DNA of 64,000 nt from Chitinophagales bacterium (lineage in GTDB: Bacteria > Bacteroidota > Bacteroidia > Chitinophagales > CAIODY01): assembly GCA_947452995.1 (NCBI GenBank), contig CANGEV010000001.1, positions 124,001 through 188,000 of the forward strand, written 5' to 3'. Position numbers and translations under genes: made by a program. Positions 1-8,170 of the stretch are shown piece after piece. Below the pieces are notes generated by a model. That model searched no databases. It was not told the origin of the DNA and saw nothing but the letters and a program-made list of their open reading frames with translations. Numbering within the stretch: the stretch's first letter is position 1; every line of letters begins with the position of its first letter.

Positions 1-312
1 TTTCATATAACCATAATTACCACCACCTTGGTTAATTGCGATAGTAGCTCCAGGATAGCTAGAAGACAAAGGAGCATTAGCAAGGCTAACCGCTGTGTTT
101 GTATCTTGAAAGCCAGTTAATATAGTAGAAGTAAAATTCCAAGTTTGATTAGCTCCTGCAGCACCTGGTGTCAATGCGCTATTGATTAACGAATCATTGT
201 GCATGATAATGCGATCACCTACTTTAGGAAATGAAGAATTTGAAATGGTGATTTGTGCTTTACTTGCGAAAGCGGCACCCATTAAAATAGAAGCGAGTAT
301 TATTTTTTTCAT
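1..312 (-). CDS. Secreted protein, N-terminal part only (runs off the left edge)
   Basis: The first 104 codons of a minus-strand gene are visible, starting at ATG 310-312; the rest lies outside the window. The N-terminus is a clear Sec signal peptide (MKKIILASILMGAAFASKAQ) with a likely cut after SKA or AQ, as in many Bacteroidota exported proteins. The mature part is rich in Thr, Ser, Asn and Gly (for example NQTWNFTST), a composition common in T9SS cargo, but the C-terminus that would show a sorting domain is missing. A TAcaTTTG -7-like element lies at 331-338 on the same strand without a good -33 partner. I do not recognise the family. Confidence 0.75.
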   Translation of the reverse strand, partial: MKKIILASILMGAAFASKAQITISNSSFPKVGDRIIMHNDSLINSALTPGAAGANQTWNFTSTILTGFQDTNTAVSLANAPLSSSYPGATIAINQGGGNYGYMK

Positions 313-348
313 ATTTATAAATTTAGAGCTCAAATGTAAGACTTTCCT

Positions 349-1179
349 TTAGTTTTTTTTACATATTAACACACCCCATCGATTATTCTCATGTAAATGA
401 ACTATTTCGAAATCTTGTTGGTAAACTTGAATCAACTTTTCTGCGTCCTCAGCATAAAATCCACTTAACAATAAATAGCTCTCTTTTTTACATAATCCAA
501 CATACATTGGATAATTATCAAGGTTATAATTTAAAGTGATATTTGACAAAATGACATCGAATTGACTATACGCTGACGGTACCGTGGTTCCAAGAAAAAC
601 TGAAATATCGCTAAATGCATTATTAAGTACATTTTCTTTTGCATTCTCAACGGCCCATTCGTCATTGTCTATTGCAATAGTACTTGCAGCGCCTAATTTT
701 TTAGCGAGAATCGCAAGAATACCCGTTCCAGTTCCCATATCCAATACCGACTTACCCGACCAATCCATGTCCAACATCATTTCCATCATACCTGTAGTCG
801 TACCATGATGCCCTGTTCCGAAGCTCATTTTAGGCGTTACTTCAATTTGAATTGGAAGGTTTGTTCGTTTAGAATGAAACCCTGCATGTATATAGATTTT
901 ATCTGCAACAACTAAAGGTTGAAAGGAATCTTCCCATTGTTGGTTCCAATTTTCTTTTTGAACTATTTGCCATTGAAAGGTCGCATCAGCAGCATAGGAG
1001 CGAATCGCTAGCTCAATTAGGGATTTTTCTTGTGCTGTGAGTGTTTGGCATTCAGGGAACGATACTGTGACTTGCGTATCTTCTTGCCAAAAAGATTCAG
1101 CATTCATTTCTGCTAAAACGGCTATCAACAGCTCTTGCTGTTCCTCCGTGGATTGAATTATTATTACGTCGTATTGCAT
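349..1179 (-). CDS. prmA: Ribosomal protein L11 methyltransferase PrmA
   Basis: 276 residues, normal for PrmA, a cytoplasmic SAM-dependent enzyme that trimethylates ribosomal protein L11. A short N-terminal substrate-recognition domain (about 1-95) precedes the Rossmann methyltransferase fold. Diagnostic features are PKMSFGTGHHGTT (116-128), the SAM motif VLDMGTGTG (145-153), the acidic residue after motif II (IAIDNDE, about 169-175) and the SNITLN motif (212-217). The gene lies downstream of a DUF6580-like gene in the same direction, separated by a hairpin. The L11 gene itself is not in this window. Confidence 0.95.
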   Translation of the reverse strand: MQYDVIIIQSTEEQQELLIAVLAEMNAESFWQEDTQVTVSFPECQTLTAQEKSLIELAIRSYAADATFQWQIVQKENWNQQWEDSFQPLVVADKIYIHAGFHSKRTNLPIQIEVTPKMSFGTGHHGTTTGMMEMMLDMDWSGKSVLDMGTGTGILAILAKKLGAASTIAIDNDEWAVENAKENVLNNAFSDISVFLGTTVPSAYSQFDVILSNITLNYNLDNYPMYVGLCKKESYLLLSGFYAEDAEKLIQVYQQDFEIVHLHENNRWGVLICKKN

Positions 1180-1189
1180 TTCTAAAAAA

Positions 1190-1232
1190 GGAAAAGGTGG
1201 AGACAGTAACCATACAACTGCTCCACCTTAAT
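1190..1232 (-). terminator. Intrinsic terminator between the DUF6580-like gene and prmA
   Basis: A 9-bp perfect stem AAGGTGGAG (1194-1202) / CTCCACCTT (1221-1229) encloses a loop that contains a further CAGT/ACTG pairing. Read on the minus strand it is followed by a T-rich run (TTTTCCTTTTTT). It lies just past the stop of the upstream gene and before the prmA start, so it probably ends that transcript or attenuates read-through into prmA. Confidence 0.65.
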
Positions 1233-1279
1233 TCACACTTTAACCAAAAAAACCAAGTGTTTTTGCCGAAGCAAATATC

Positions 1280-1831
1280 TTATTGCTTTTCAGCTTGCAT
1301 TAATGTACGTGTGAAAACATTATATGCGCCGAAAAGAACGGTAGTAAATAATAAATCGCCAAGAATTGTCCATTGGAAGAATGGTAATCCCATTACGTAA
1401 CAATCTATAAGACCTTGAAAGCTTCTAGCATAACCACTTTGAACATCAAACCAAACACCGAAGTTACTTACAAGAAAGAACACAACTGAAGCGGCTAAAC
1501 TCATGCCGAACATTTTAGCTGTGCCAAAATTTTTCTTTGCAAAAATACCAAATACATTCACCAACATAAAGGCACCATAAACAAACGCAGTATAATGATG
1601 AATAACACTAAGCCCGTTGATTTGAGCGATAATTACATCAGAGATGAACATTAAAGAAATGGGTAAAACCAAAGACATCCAACGTTTCTCAAATGTAACC
1701 GCACCAAACAGAGCAATTGCAGTAACAGGGGCAAAATTACCTAGAAAAGGCACATAGGCGTTTAAAACACGCGATGCCAATGCCAAGATAATTAGGCCAA
1801 GGATGAATCCGAATTGTTTTGTTTTGCTCAT
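1280..1831 (-). CDS. DUF6580-like integral membrane protein, putative transport protein
   Basis: 183 residues from the chosen ATG at 1831. An upstream in-frame ATG at 1864 is rejected because a TATATTTG -7 element (1862-1869) overlaps it. The protein is very hydrophobic with about five membrane segments. It has the NAYVPFLGNFAPVTAIALF and FISDVI features that I associate with the DUF6580 family of small Bacteroidota membrane proteins, which resemble the substrate-binding (S) component of ECF transporters. No ATPase or T component is adjacent. The substrate cannot be told from sequence; the family name is from memory and the transport role is inference. Confidence 0.7.
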   Translation of the reverse strand: MSKTKQFGFILGLIILALASRVLNAYVPFLGNFAPVTAIALFGAVTFEKRWMSLVLPISLMFISDVIIAQINGLSVIHHYTAFVYGAFMLVNVFGIFAKKNFGTAKMFGMSLAASVVFFLVSNFGVWFDVQSGYARSFQGLIDCYVMGLPFFQWTILGDLLFTTVLFGAYNVFTRTLMQAEKQ

Positions 1832-1861
1832 TTGGTTTAAAAATTGGTTGCTTTCGAATAG

Positions 1862-1869
1862 CAAATATA
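1862..1869 (-). promoter_or_regulatory. -7 element upstream of the DUF6580-like gene
   Basis: TATATTTG on the minus strand matches the Bacteroidota TAnnTTTG -7 consensus and lies about 30 bp before the ATG at 1831. No matching -33 TTTG was found at 17-23 bp. It helps to choose the downstream start codon. Confidence 0.45.
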
Positions 1870-1995
1870 CGTCGCAAATCTAAATCTAGAAAAAATTAAC
1901 ATCAATTTTAGGTAAAAAAGTAATCAACACTTATTTAAAGTATTGAAAATCAAACAATTAGAACATAAAATTAAAGTAAAACTTTAGAACAAAAA

Positions 1996-2859
1996 TCAAG
2001 AATAAACCTGCGCTTTAAGGCTCAGATCCATACTTTTCACCCCATGTGTTAATGCTCCGACAGAAATAAAATCAACTCCAGAAGCGGCAATTGCTCGAAC
2101 AGAGTCGAGATTAACTCCACCACTCGCCTCTACTTCAACTTTACCCGCAATTAAAATTACGGCAGCACGCATATCTTCTATTGAAAAATTATCCAACATG
2201 ATACGATCAACAGCCGCTAATGAAATTGCTTCTTGTACTTCTTCTAGATTTCTTGTCTCAACTTCTATTTTCAACGCTAAATGTTGCGCTTCTAAAAATT
2301 GTTTTGTCGCCATGACTGCCTTAGTGATTCCACCAGCAAAATCAATATGATTATCTTTCAACATAATCATATCGTACAATCCCATTCGATGATTTTGCCC
2401 GCCACCGATTCTAACAGCCCATTTTTCTAAAAACCTATTCAATGGTGTTGTCTTGCGAGTATCCAGAATCACCGCACGTGTGCCTTCAACTGCTTTAACA
2501 TATTCAGCAGTCAGGGTTGCAATGGCACTCATCCGTTGCATTACATTCAAGGCGAGGCGCTCTGCTTTTAAAATTGTATGCACACCAGCTTTAACACTGA
2601 ATGCAATATCTCCAACCTTCACTTTTGCACCATCATTCAGGTATTGCTCAAAGAGACAATTAGGTTCTAAATAATGAAAGATATACTTCGCCATTTGCAC
2701 ACCTGCTAAGATCCCCTCTTGTTTTACCTTTAACTCCGCTTGCCCAACTGCATCTGAAGGTATACATGACAAGGTGCTATAGTCGCCTGTGTGTACATCT
2801 TCATCTAAGGCTAAGCGAATAAATTCAACTACTTGCTGATCATTAATCATATTAGGCAT
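1996..2859 (-). CDS. nadC: Quinolinate phosphoribosyltransferase (decarboxylating) NadC
   Basis: 287 residues, the usual length. It converts quinolinate and PRPP to nicotinate mononucleotide in de novo NAD synthesis. Family signatures are DTRKTTP (133-139), GGGQNHR (152-158) and MLKDNH (166-171), plus the C-terminal barrel motifs LDNF and EASGG. The ATG at 2859 overlaps the end of the upstream ligase gene by 8 bp; a second ATG at 2850 would remove the overlap, and either could be used. The overlap implies co-transcription with the double ligase gene. nadA and nadB are not in the window. Confidence 0.95.
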   Translation of the reverse strand: MPNMINDQQVVEFIRLALDEDVHTGDYSTLSCIPSDAVGQAELKVKQEGILAGVQMAKYIFHYLEPNCLFEQYLNDGAKVKVGDIAFSVKAGVHTILKAERLALNVMQRMSAIATLTAEYVKAVEGTRAVILDTRKTTPLNRFLEKWAVRIGGGQNHRMGLYDMIMLKDNHIDFAGGITKAVMATKQFLEAQHLALKIEVETRNLEEVQEAISLAAVDRIMLDNFSIEDMRAAVILIAGKVEVEASGGVNLDSVRAIAASGVDFISVGALTHGVKSMDLSLKAQVYS

Positions 2860-5554
2860 GCGCTTGTTGACGTTTAATCCCGTATTCTAAAATCTTATCA
2901 ATAAATTGAAAAGGTTGGTATTCGTTAATTGCTGCCTGATGATAAATACAGGTAGCAGGTGTCATTCCTGGCAAAGAATTTACTTCAATTATTATTGTTT
3001 CAGCACGACCGTCCTCATAAATACGAACGAAAGCATCGATACGACAATAGCCTTCCACATTTAAAATAACGGCAGCGTCTTCTAATGTTTTCTTTACTTG
3101 TTTCGCAATTAACTTATATCGTTTCTGATCGTTGGCAAAGCGTGCAGGCGTAATATTCTGTCCTTGGCCAGCTAAAAACTTTTCTTCCAAACTCAACACT
3201 TCCCCATCCGCTAAAGCCTCACTTGGTTCAAATACTTCATACATCACTTTTCCTTCTTCAGTAAAGTGAGTTAGCATCCCACCTGTTATTTCCATAAACT
3301 GTGTAGCGTCACCTTTAGAAATTAATTCTTCTAAAAGCACTACATCTTTCTGTGGAAATTCTTCTTTTGGTTTAAGATGTAAAATCGCGGCCTCCTGTTC
3401 CATTAAATCTTCTTGCTCACGATATAAAAGCTCCAAGTACGCCTTTAACTCATCAACATTTTTTATTTTTTTAACTGCAGAGCTACATCCATCATCTACA
3501 GGTTTTGCAATGAAAGGATAAGGCAATTCTGATTCAATTGCGTCAATAGTGTCAATTGGATTATTTTTAAAATCCATTTTACTAACGAGCTTCTGCTTCG
3601 TCACTATGAAGCCTTTTGATTTTAATAACTGTAAAGTATCATACTTATTAATAGTGGTTTGAGAACTTGCGACCCCAGAACCATTAAACGGTATATTAAA
3701 TTTTAAAAGTTCTTGTTGCAAGGTTCCATCTTCACCTGGTCGACCATGTAAAGCGATAAACACAGCATCTACCAATTCAGCAAGATCTTGAAAAGAAACA
3801 CGCTGCGGTGCAAATTTCACATCTGCTGCTGCAAACAAGTCAGTGACTCCTTTACATTCTTCTTTGATTTTTTCAAGAATTGGATGAGTATGATAGGTAT
3901 CAATTTTCTCTTTAATATCGTCGGCATTATCCTTTAACAATACGGAAATAGGCATTACATACATTTCCATATTTGCCGATGACCCCGTTAGGAAAATGGG
4001 TACAGGATCATACTTTCCAGAAGAAGCTAACTTTTCATAAATATTACGCCCCGACTCGATGGATATATGCCGTTCGGAACTATAGCCTCCCATGATCACC
4101 CCTACTCTTTTCTTTTGGACCGTACTAGATTTAAGCTTTTTTATCGCAAGTTCTAGATGTGTAAATAGCTTACGATATTGGATTGCAGTTGCACCTACTC
4201 CAATTCGTTTGCGAAGAGAAGTATATATTATGTAGCTTAAAAACTGGCTTGGATTTAAGCCAATTTCTGCTGATTGATGAAAGAAAAACGAACTTGGCAA
4301 CATACCTGAAGTGGTATTGGGGTCGTTTAAGAATATCTTACCATCTTCTGAAATAAAACCATCTATGCGTGCGTAGACGTCGAATTGTACTTCTTCAAAT
4401 AAGCGTTGACATTCCTTTCGGATTTCTTCAATTTGTTCATCAGGTAGTCGTATAGGAGTAACCTTACGGCTTAATCCTGGCATATATTTACTTCGGTAGT
4501 CGAATAGCTCTTGTCCTTTTACTATTTCAGTCGGCGGCAAGGCAATTGCATCACCGTGTTCGTCTTCAATAACAATGCACGAAAACTCACGTCCTTTGAT
4601 AAAACCTTCAATTAAAACTTCTTTTTCCCCATCGTACGCATCCAATTGGATTGCGTCGACACCATCTGCAAAAAGCTTAATAAGCGTTGCTAGAAGCGTT
4701 TCAGCTTGTTTGACCTCAACTTCAACAGGTAAATTATGTTGTAGTGATTTTACTTGAATCGGCAAACCTAATCCTACCCTTATATCCGTTAATTCGCGAA
4801 CAAAGTTTACTTGTTGCTCTTCATTCATAGATTGCCACTTTGCTTTATCAATTACTTGAATAAAGAAAGCTTTATCAATAGCTGCGACGAACTGATGTAA
4901 ATCAGAATTTGTAAGAATAGTAGCCCCAACAGAAGACCCTTGATTAGAGGGTTTAATGACTATTGGAAATCCTAATTGTTGTTGTACCGTTTGGAATACT
5001 TCTTCGTAGCGAAGGTGTTTCAACCAACTTTCGCGTTTTAAAACTGCGTATTTAGGAGAATGGAATCCCAATTTGGTCATCCACCTCTTCTGGGTCGATT
5101 TATTCATTCCGAATGCGGACGGCAGAATACCAGAACCCGTATATGGAATTTTCAACCATTGCAACATTCCTTGAATGGATCCGTCTTCGCCAAATTCGCC
5201 ATGCAGTGCAAGAAAAGCGAAATCGATTAAGCCGCTTAATTCATGCGGTTTAATTTCTTTGCCAACGGCTGCAATGAGCGCATCATAGTCAGCAACAGAA
5301 AGATCGAGCGATTCGACATAATGTTGAAACTGATGTGGGCTTTGCGGGAGAAATTGAACAGGCGGATAGAAGTCGCGGATAGTTCCTTTATACACAAAAG
5401 GCCAATTCAATTGAATCAGCCTATTGTTAGAGTCGACGAAGATGGGGATAGCCTCAAAAAGAGACTTATCAAGGTTATCATACACAGTACGCCCACCAGC
5501 GAAGGAGATTTCGCGTTCGCGAGAAGCTCCTCCAAAAAATATTCCTACTTTCAT
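2852..5554 (-). CDS. Tandem (double) D-alanine--D-alanine ligase-like protein
   Basis: 900 residues from ATG 5554, about 2.5 times a normal Ddl (about 310-360). Two complete Ddl/ATP-grasp units follow one another, about 1-470 and 480-900. Unit 1 has GGASREREIS (8-17), a lysine-GSSVG loop (K201, S207), DYRSKY ending at Y357, and RIDGF...NDPNT near 396-414. Unit 2 has GGYSSERHIS (489-498), GEDGTL, the loop KPVDDGCSS (K684, C690), EEKF ending at F793, and RIDAF...EVNSLPGMT (838-865). By alignment to E. coli DdlB (Glu15, Ser150, Tyr216), unit 1 keeps Glu-Ser-Tyr but has Asp for Glu270, while unit 2 has Glu-Cys-Phe. Fused Ddl proteins occur in some Bacteroidota as far as I recall. The product, D-Ala-D-Ala or another dipeptide or depsipeptide, is open. 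The upstream ferredoxin gene ends 52 bp before the start. Confidence 0.85.
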   Translation of the reverse strand: MKVGIFFGGASREREISFAGGRTVYDNLDKSLFEAIPIFVDSNNRLIQLNWPFVYKGTIRDFYPPVQFLPQSPHQFQHYVESLDLSVADYDALIAAVGKEIKPHELSGLIDFAFLALHGEFGEDGSIQGMLQWLKIPYTGSGILPSAFGMNKSTQKRWMTKLGFHSPKYAVLKRESWLKHLRYEEVFQTVQQQLGFPIVIKPSNQGSSVGATILTNSDLHQFVAAIDKAFFIQVIDKAKWQSMNEEQQVNFVRELTDIRVGLGLPIQVKSLQHNLPVEVEVKQAETLLATLIKLFADGVDAIQLDAYDGEKEVLIEGFIKGREFSCIVIEDEHGDAIALPPTEIVKGQELFDYRSKYMPGLSRKVTPIRLPDEQIEEIRKECQRLFEEVQFDVYARIDGFISEDGKIFLNDPNTTSGMLPSSFFFHQSAEIGLNPSQFLSYIIYTSLRKRIGVGATAIQYRKLFTHLELAIKKLKSSTVQKKRVGVIMGGYSSERHISIESGRNIYEKLASSGKYDPVPIFLTGSSANMEMYVMPISVLLKDNADDIKEKIDTYHTHPILEKIKEECKGVTDLFAAADVKFAPQRVSFQDLAELVDAVFIALHGRPGEDGTLQQELLKFNIPFNGSGVASSQTTINKYDTLQLLKSKGFIVTKQKLVSKMDFKNNPIDTIDAIESELPYPFIAKPVDDGCSSAVKKIKNVDELKAYLELLYREQEDLMEQEAAILHLKPKEEFPQKDVVLLEELISKGDATQFMEITGGMLTHFTEEGKVMYEVFEPSEALADGEVLSLEEKFLAGQGQNITPARFANDQKRYKLIAKQVKKTLEDAAVILNVEGYCRIDAFVRIYEDGRAETIIIEVNSLPGMTPATCIYHQAAINEYQPFQFIDKILEYGIKRQQAHA

Positions 5555-5606
5555 ATACAGGGGTAATGCCAATAAGCATTACAGACCTATTGTAAGGGTT
5601 TCTAAA

Positions 5607-5954
5607 TTAGATATGTAAACGTGATTTCTTATCCAAAAGTTGTTCTGCAGCTTCACGAATCATTTCATTCGGAACGCAACAGTCAACTGGACAAACAGCA
5701 GAACACTGCGGCTCATCGTGGAAGCCTTGGCATTCTGTACATTTTTCTGGAGTAATATAGTAGGTATCAGAAGCGATTGGTTCGTTCTTAGCATCTACAG
5801 AAATTACAGAGCCATCCATCAATTTAAATTCACCTTTTACCGTTGTACCATCAGAGATACTCCATTCTACACCACCTTCGTAGATAGCGTTATTTGGACA
5901 TTCAGGTTCACAAGCACCACAGTTGATGCAATCTTCGGTAATTTTGATAGCCAT
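5607..5954 (-). CDS. 2[4Fe-4S] ferredoxin
   Basis: 115 residues. Two cluster motifs are visible: C9-x2-C12-x2-C15-x3-C19 and C72-x2-C75-x8-C84-x3-C88, with further cysteines at 92 and 93. The widened C-x8-C spacing and C-terminal tail match Allochromatium-type (Alvin-like) ferredoxins, soluble low-potential electron carriers. A segment of about 45 residues between the motifs is longer than in minimal ferredoxins, as is common in Bacteroidota. It is transcribed divergently from an acyl-CoA reductase, and its promoter contains a palindrome in the spacer. Read-through to the double ligase and nadC is possible. Confidence 0.92.
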   Translation of the reverse strand: MAIKITEDCINCGACEPECPNNAIYEGGVEWSISDGTTVKGEFKLMDGSVISVDAKNEPIASDTYYITPEKCTECQGFHDEPQCSAVCPVDCCVPNEMIREAAEQLLDKKSRLHI

Positions 5955-6006
5955 AATTAAGTTTTGTTTTTGTTAAAGTATGAAACAGAGTTTATGTTTC
6001 TTTGCA

Positions 6007-6040
6007 CAAAGATATAACCTTGTACAAGGATATACAAAAA
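6007..6040 (-). promoter_or_regulatory. Ferredoxin promoter (-33 TTTTTG, 20 bp spacer, -7 TATCTTTG)
   Basis: On the minus strand a TTTTTG -33 element (6035-6040) is followed after 20 bp by TATCTTTG (6007-6014), a full match to the Bacteroidota sigma-A consensus. Transcription would start near 6000, about 46 bp before the ferredoxin ATG. The spacer is almost wholly occupied by the inverted repeat at 6013-6034. Confidence 0.75.
6013..6034. promoter_or_regulatory. 22-bp palindrome, candidate operator between ferredoxin and acyl-CoA reductase
   Basis: A perfect 12-bp palindrome CCTTGTACAAGG (6018-6029) is extended on both sides by TATA pairs, with only one mismatched pair (A6017/A6030). So 10 of 11 base pairs of the dyad match. 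It fills the -33/-7 spacer of the ferredoxin promoter and sits about 30 bp before the divergent reductase gene. It has no T-run and no loop, so it looks like a dimeric repressor site rather than a terminator. The regulator is not identifiable from the window. Confidence 0.6.
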
Positions 6041-6062
6041 TAATCTTTAGAAGCTAAGATAC

Positions 6063-7124
6063 ATGAATTGGGAGCATAAAATTTCCACAATTGTTCTGTG
6101 GGGAAACGAAATTAAGGCAAAGTTAAAAGAATGTCCAATTCCGCCAGCCGATTTAATCCCTGAACCAGGTATTAATGATTGGCATGAAGGTGAATTGTGG
6201 TCGGTACTTCGCAGAACCTACTATCAAAACAACTGGCTTACGCCCTATCACACCTATTTCATGATAACAAGGATTGTGGAGGATTTTCTATCGGAGGAGA
6301 AGTTAAAGAAATGGCTTTCAAGTTACGAAGTAAAATCTGCAGAGAGTGCTTCCTTAAAGGTTGGGATAACAATGGCTGGAAATATTCCATTGGCAGGTTT
6401 TCACGATTTACTTTGCGTTATACTGAGTGGGCATCGTGCTGTTTTAAAATTAAGTTCTAAAGACAATATATTACTCCCCTATCTTTTAGATAAACTCTAT
6501 TCGATTTCTCCTGTATTGCGTGAACAGATCACGATTAGTGAGCACTTATTAAAAGATTGTGACGCGTATATAGCAACTGGTTCGGATAATAGTGCTAGAT
6601 ATTTTGAACATTACTTTGGGAAATACCCACATATTATTAGAAAAAACAGACATTCTGTCGCCATACTAAACGGAGACGAAAGCCAGGAAGACTTAAAATC
6701 ACTTTGCCAAGATATATTTCTTTATTATGGATTAGGCTGCAGAAATGTTTCCTTATTACTTGTTCCTGAGAATTACGATTGGATGCCATTTATCGAATGC
6801 ACAAAAGAATTCGACCATTATATGCGTTTTTCGAAATACAAAAATAATTTCGACTACCAATACACCTTATTATTGTTGAACAAACAGGAGCATTGGAAAA
6901 GTGATTGTTTACTAATGGAAGAGAATCCTAGTTTAAATGCTCCTATCAGTAAGCTTCACTTTATTTACACCGACAAAGCAGAATTATATTTAGAAGGGAT
7001 GAATCCAGATGAAATACAGGTAGTGGTGGGAAAAAATCAAACGCCATTTGGAATGGCTCAATATCCAGCAGTTAACGACTACGCCGATCATATTGATACC
7101 ATGAAATGGCTAACATCACTTTAA
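6063..7124 (+). CDS. Acyl-CoA reductase, LuxC-like aldehyde dehydrogenase superfamily
   Basis: 353 residues. It resembles the shorter LuxC-type acyl-CoA reductases found next to ferredoxin genes in Bacteroidota, which reduce an acyl-CoA (or acyl-enzyme) to an aldehyde with NAD(P)H. Visible features are the nucleotide-binding AGNIPLAGFHD (105-115), ATGSDNSARYFEHYFG (171-186), and a cysteine in LGCRNVS (C226) placed as the catalytic nucleophile would be. The pairing with the divergent ferredoxin suggests a redox link. The actual acyl substrate and physiological role are unknown. The start ATG at 6063 is the first in frame after the control region. Confidence 0.8.
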   Translation: MNWEHKISTIVLWGNEIKAKLKECPIPPADLIPEPGINDWHEGELWSVLRRTYYQNNWLTPYHTYFMITRIVEDFLSEEKLKKWLSSYEVKSAESASLKVGITMAGNIPLAGFHDLLCVILSGHRAVLKLSSKDNILLPYLLDKLYSISPVLREQITISEHLLKDCDAYIATGSDNSARYFEHYFGKYPHIIRKNRHSVAILNGDESQEDLKSLCQDIFLYYGLGCRNVSLLLVPENYDWMPFIECTKEFDHYMRFSKYKNNFDYQYTLLLLNKQEHWKSDCLLMEENPSLNAPISKLHFIYTDKAELYLEGMNPDEIQVVVGKNQTPFGMAQYPAVNDYADHIDTMKWLTSL

Positions 7125-7158
7125 TTACTGATTCAAATTTTATCTGCATCTTTGTATT

Positions 7159-8169
7159 ATGAATAATGAAAGCAAAAAGCTTGCTCACAAGGCAAAAATG
7201 GGTGCAATATGGCTGAGTTTAGTCATAAGTATCCTTTTAACTTTAATAAAGTTTTGGGCTTATTACTTAACGCATTCTACTGCAATTCTTACTGATGCAT
7301 TAGAAAGTATCGTCAATATCATTGCAAGTGCATTTGCTCTTTTCAGTTTAAATTATGCCAATAAACATAAAGACGAAGACCATCCGTATGGACATGGCAA
7401 AATGGAATATTTCAGTGCGGGTTTTGAAGGTGGATTAATTTTAATAGCGGGTATTTTAATTATCTACCATGCCTCAATACATTTAGTTCAAGGACATCGT
7501 GTCACTGCTATAGATAGTGGTATCCTCTTTACGTCAATCACAACAATAATCCTTTTTATCCTAGCATGGTATGTTAGTCGTATTGGCAGAAGACATCATT
7601 CCCTCGCTGTTCAAGCCGAAGGCAAACATTTTCTAAGTGATGCCGTTACGAATATTGGCTTGATGATAAGTTTTATCTTAATTCGCTTTACTGGCCAACA
7701 TTGGATAGATTCTGTGATTGCCATTGTTTACAGCTTATATATCATTTATATGGGGTATAAACTAATTCGCGAGGCCATGGACGGATTATTAGACAAAATG
7801 GATTTTGAAACGGTAGAGCAAATAGTTTTGGTATTAAACGAGAATAGAAATATTGATTGGATAGACATTCATAATATGCGTTTACAAAAGTTTGGAGATT
7901 CGTGGCATGTAGATTGTCATGTTACCTTGCCTTACTATAAAGATTTAGCGAGCACTCACAATGAAATGGAAAAAATCGCAGAAGTACTGAACAAAAACTT
8001 CCATAATCGTGTTGAGTTCTTCATTCATCCTGACCCTTGCAAACCGAGTGCATGTGGCATTTGTCAGATTGACAATTGCGATAAGCGAAGTAGCGCATTT
8101 GCAGGAAAATTAGAATGGAAAATGGAAAATATTCTTAAAAACCAAGCACACAGCTTAGAGGCGAACTAA
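7159..8169 (+). CDS. Cation diffusion facilitator (CDF) metal efflux transporter
   Basis: 336 residues, an inner-membrane proton/metal antiporter that exports Zn, Fe, Mn or similar divalent ions. About six membrane helices precede a cytoplasmic ferredoxin-fold domain. Metal-site residues are TDALES (D46) in helix 2, HPYGHGK (75-81) in the loop and HFLSDA (H157, D161) in helix 5. The tail holds four closely spaced cysteines (C-x5-C-x2-C-x4-C, near residues 294-308), a likely extra metal-binding site. The stop codon is one base before the start of an HscA-like gene, so the two are probably translated from one message. Metal preference cannot be assigned. Confidence 0.9.
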   Translation: MNNESKKLAHKAKMGAIWLSLVISILLTLIKFWAYYLTHSTAILTDALESIVNIIASAFALFSLNYANKHKDEDHPYGHGKMEYFSAGFEGGLILIAGILIIYHASIHLVQGHRVTAIDSGILFTSITTIILFILAWYVSRIGRRHHSLAVQAEGKHFLSDAVTNIGLMISFILIRFTGQHWIDSVIAIVYSLYIIYMGYKLIREAMDGLLDKMDFETVEQIVLVLNENRNIDWIDIHNMRLQKFGDSWHVDCHVTLPYYKDLASTHNEMEKIAEVLNKNFHNRVEFFIHPDPCKPSACGICQIDNCDKRSSAFAGKLEWKMENILKNQAHSLEAN

Positions 8170-8170
8170 A

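Noticed and set aside
584-808. Open frame on the plus strand inside prmA
   Set aside because: Antisense shadow of a well-conserved gene; no signal, motif or promoter.
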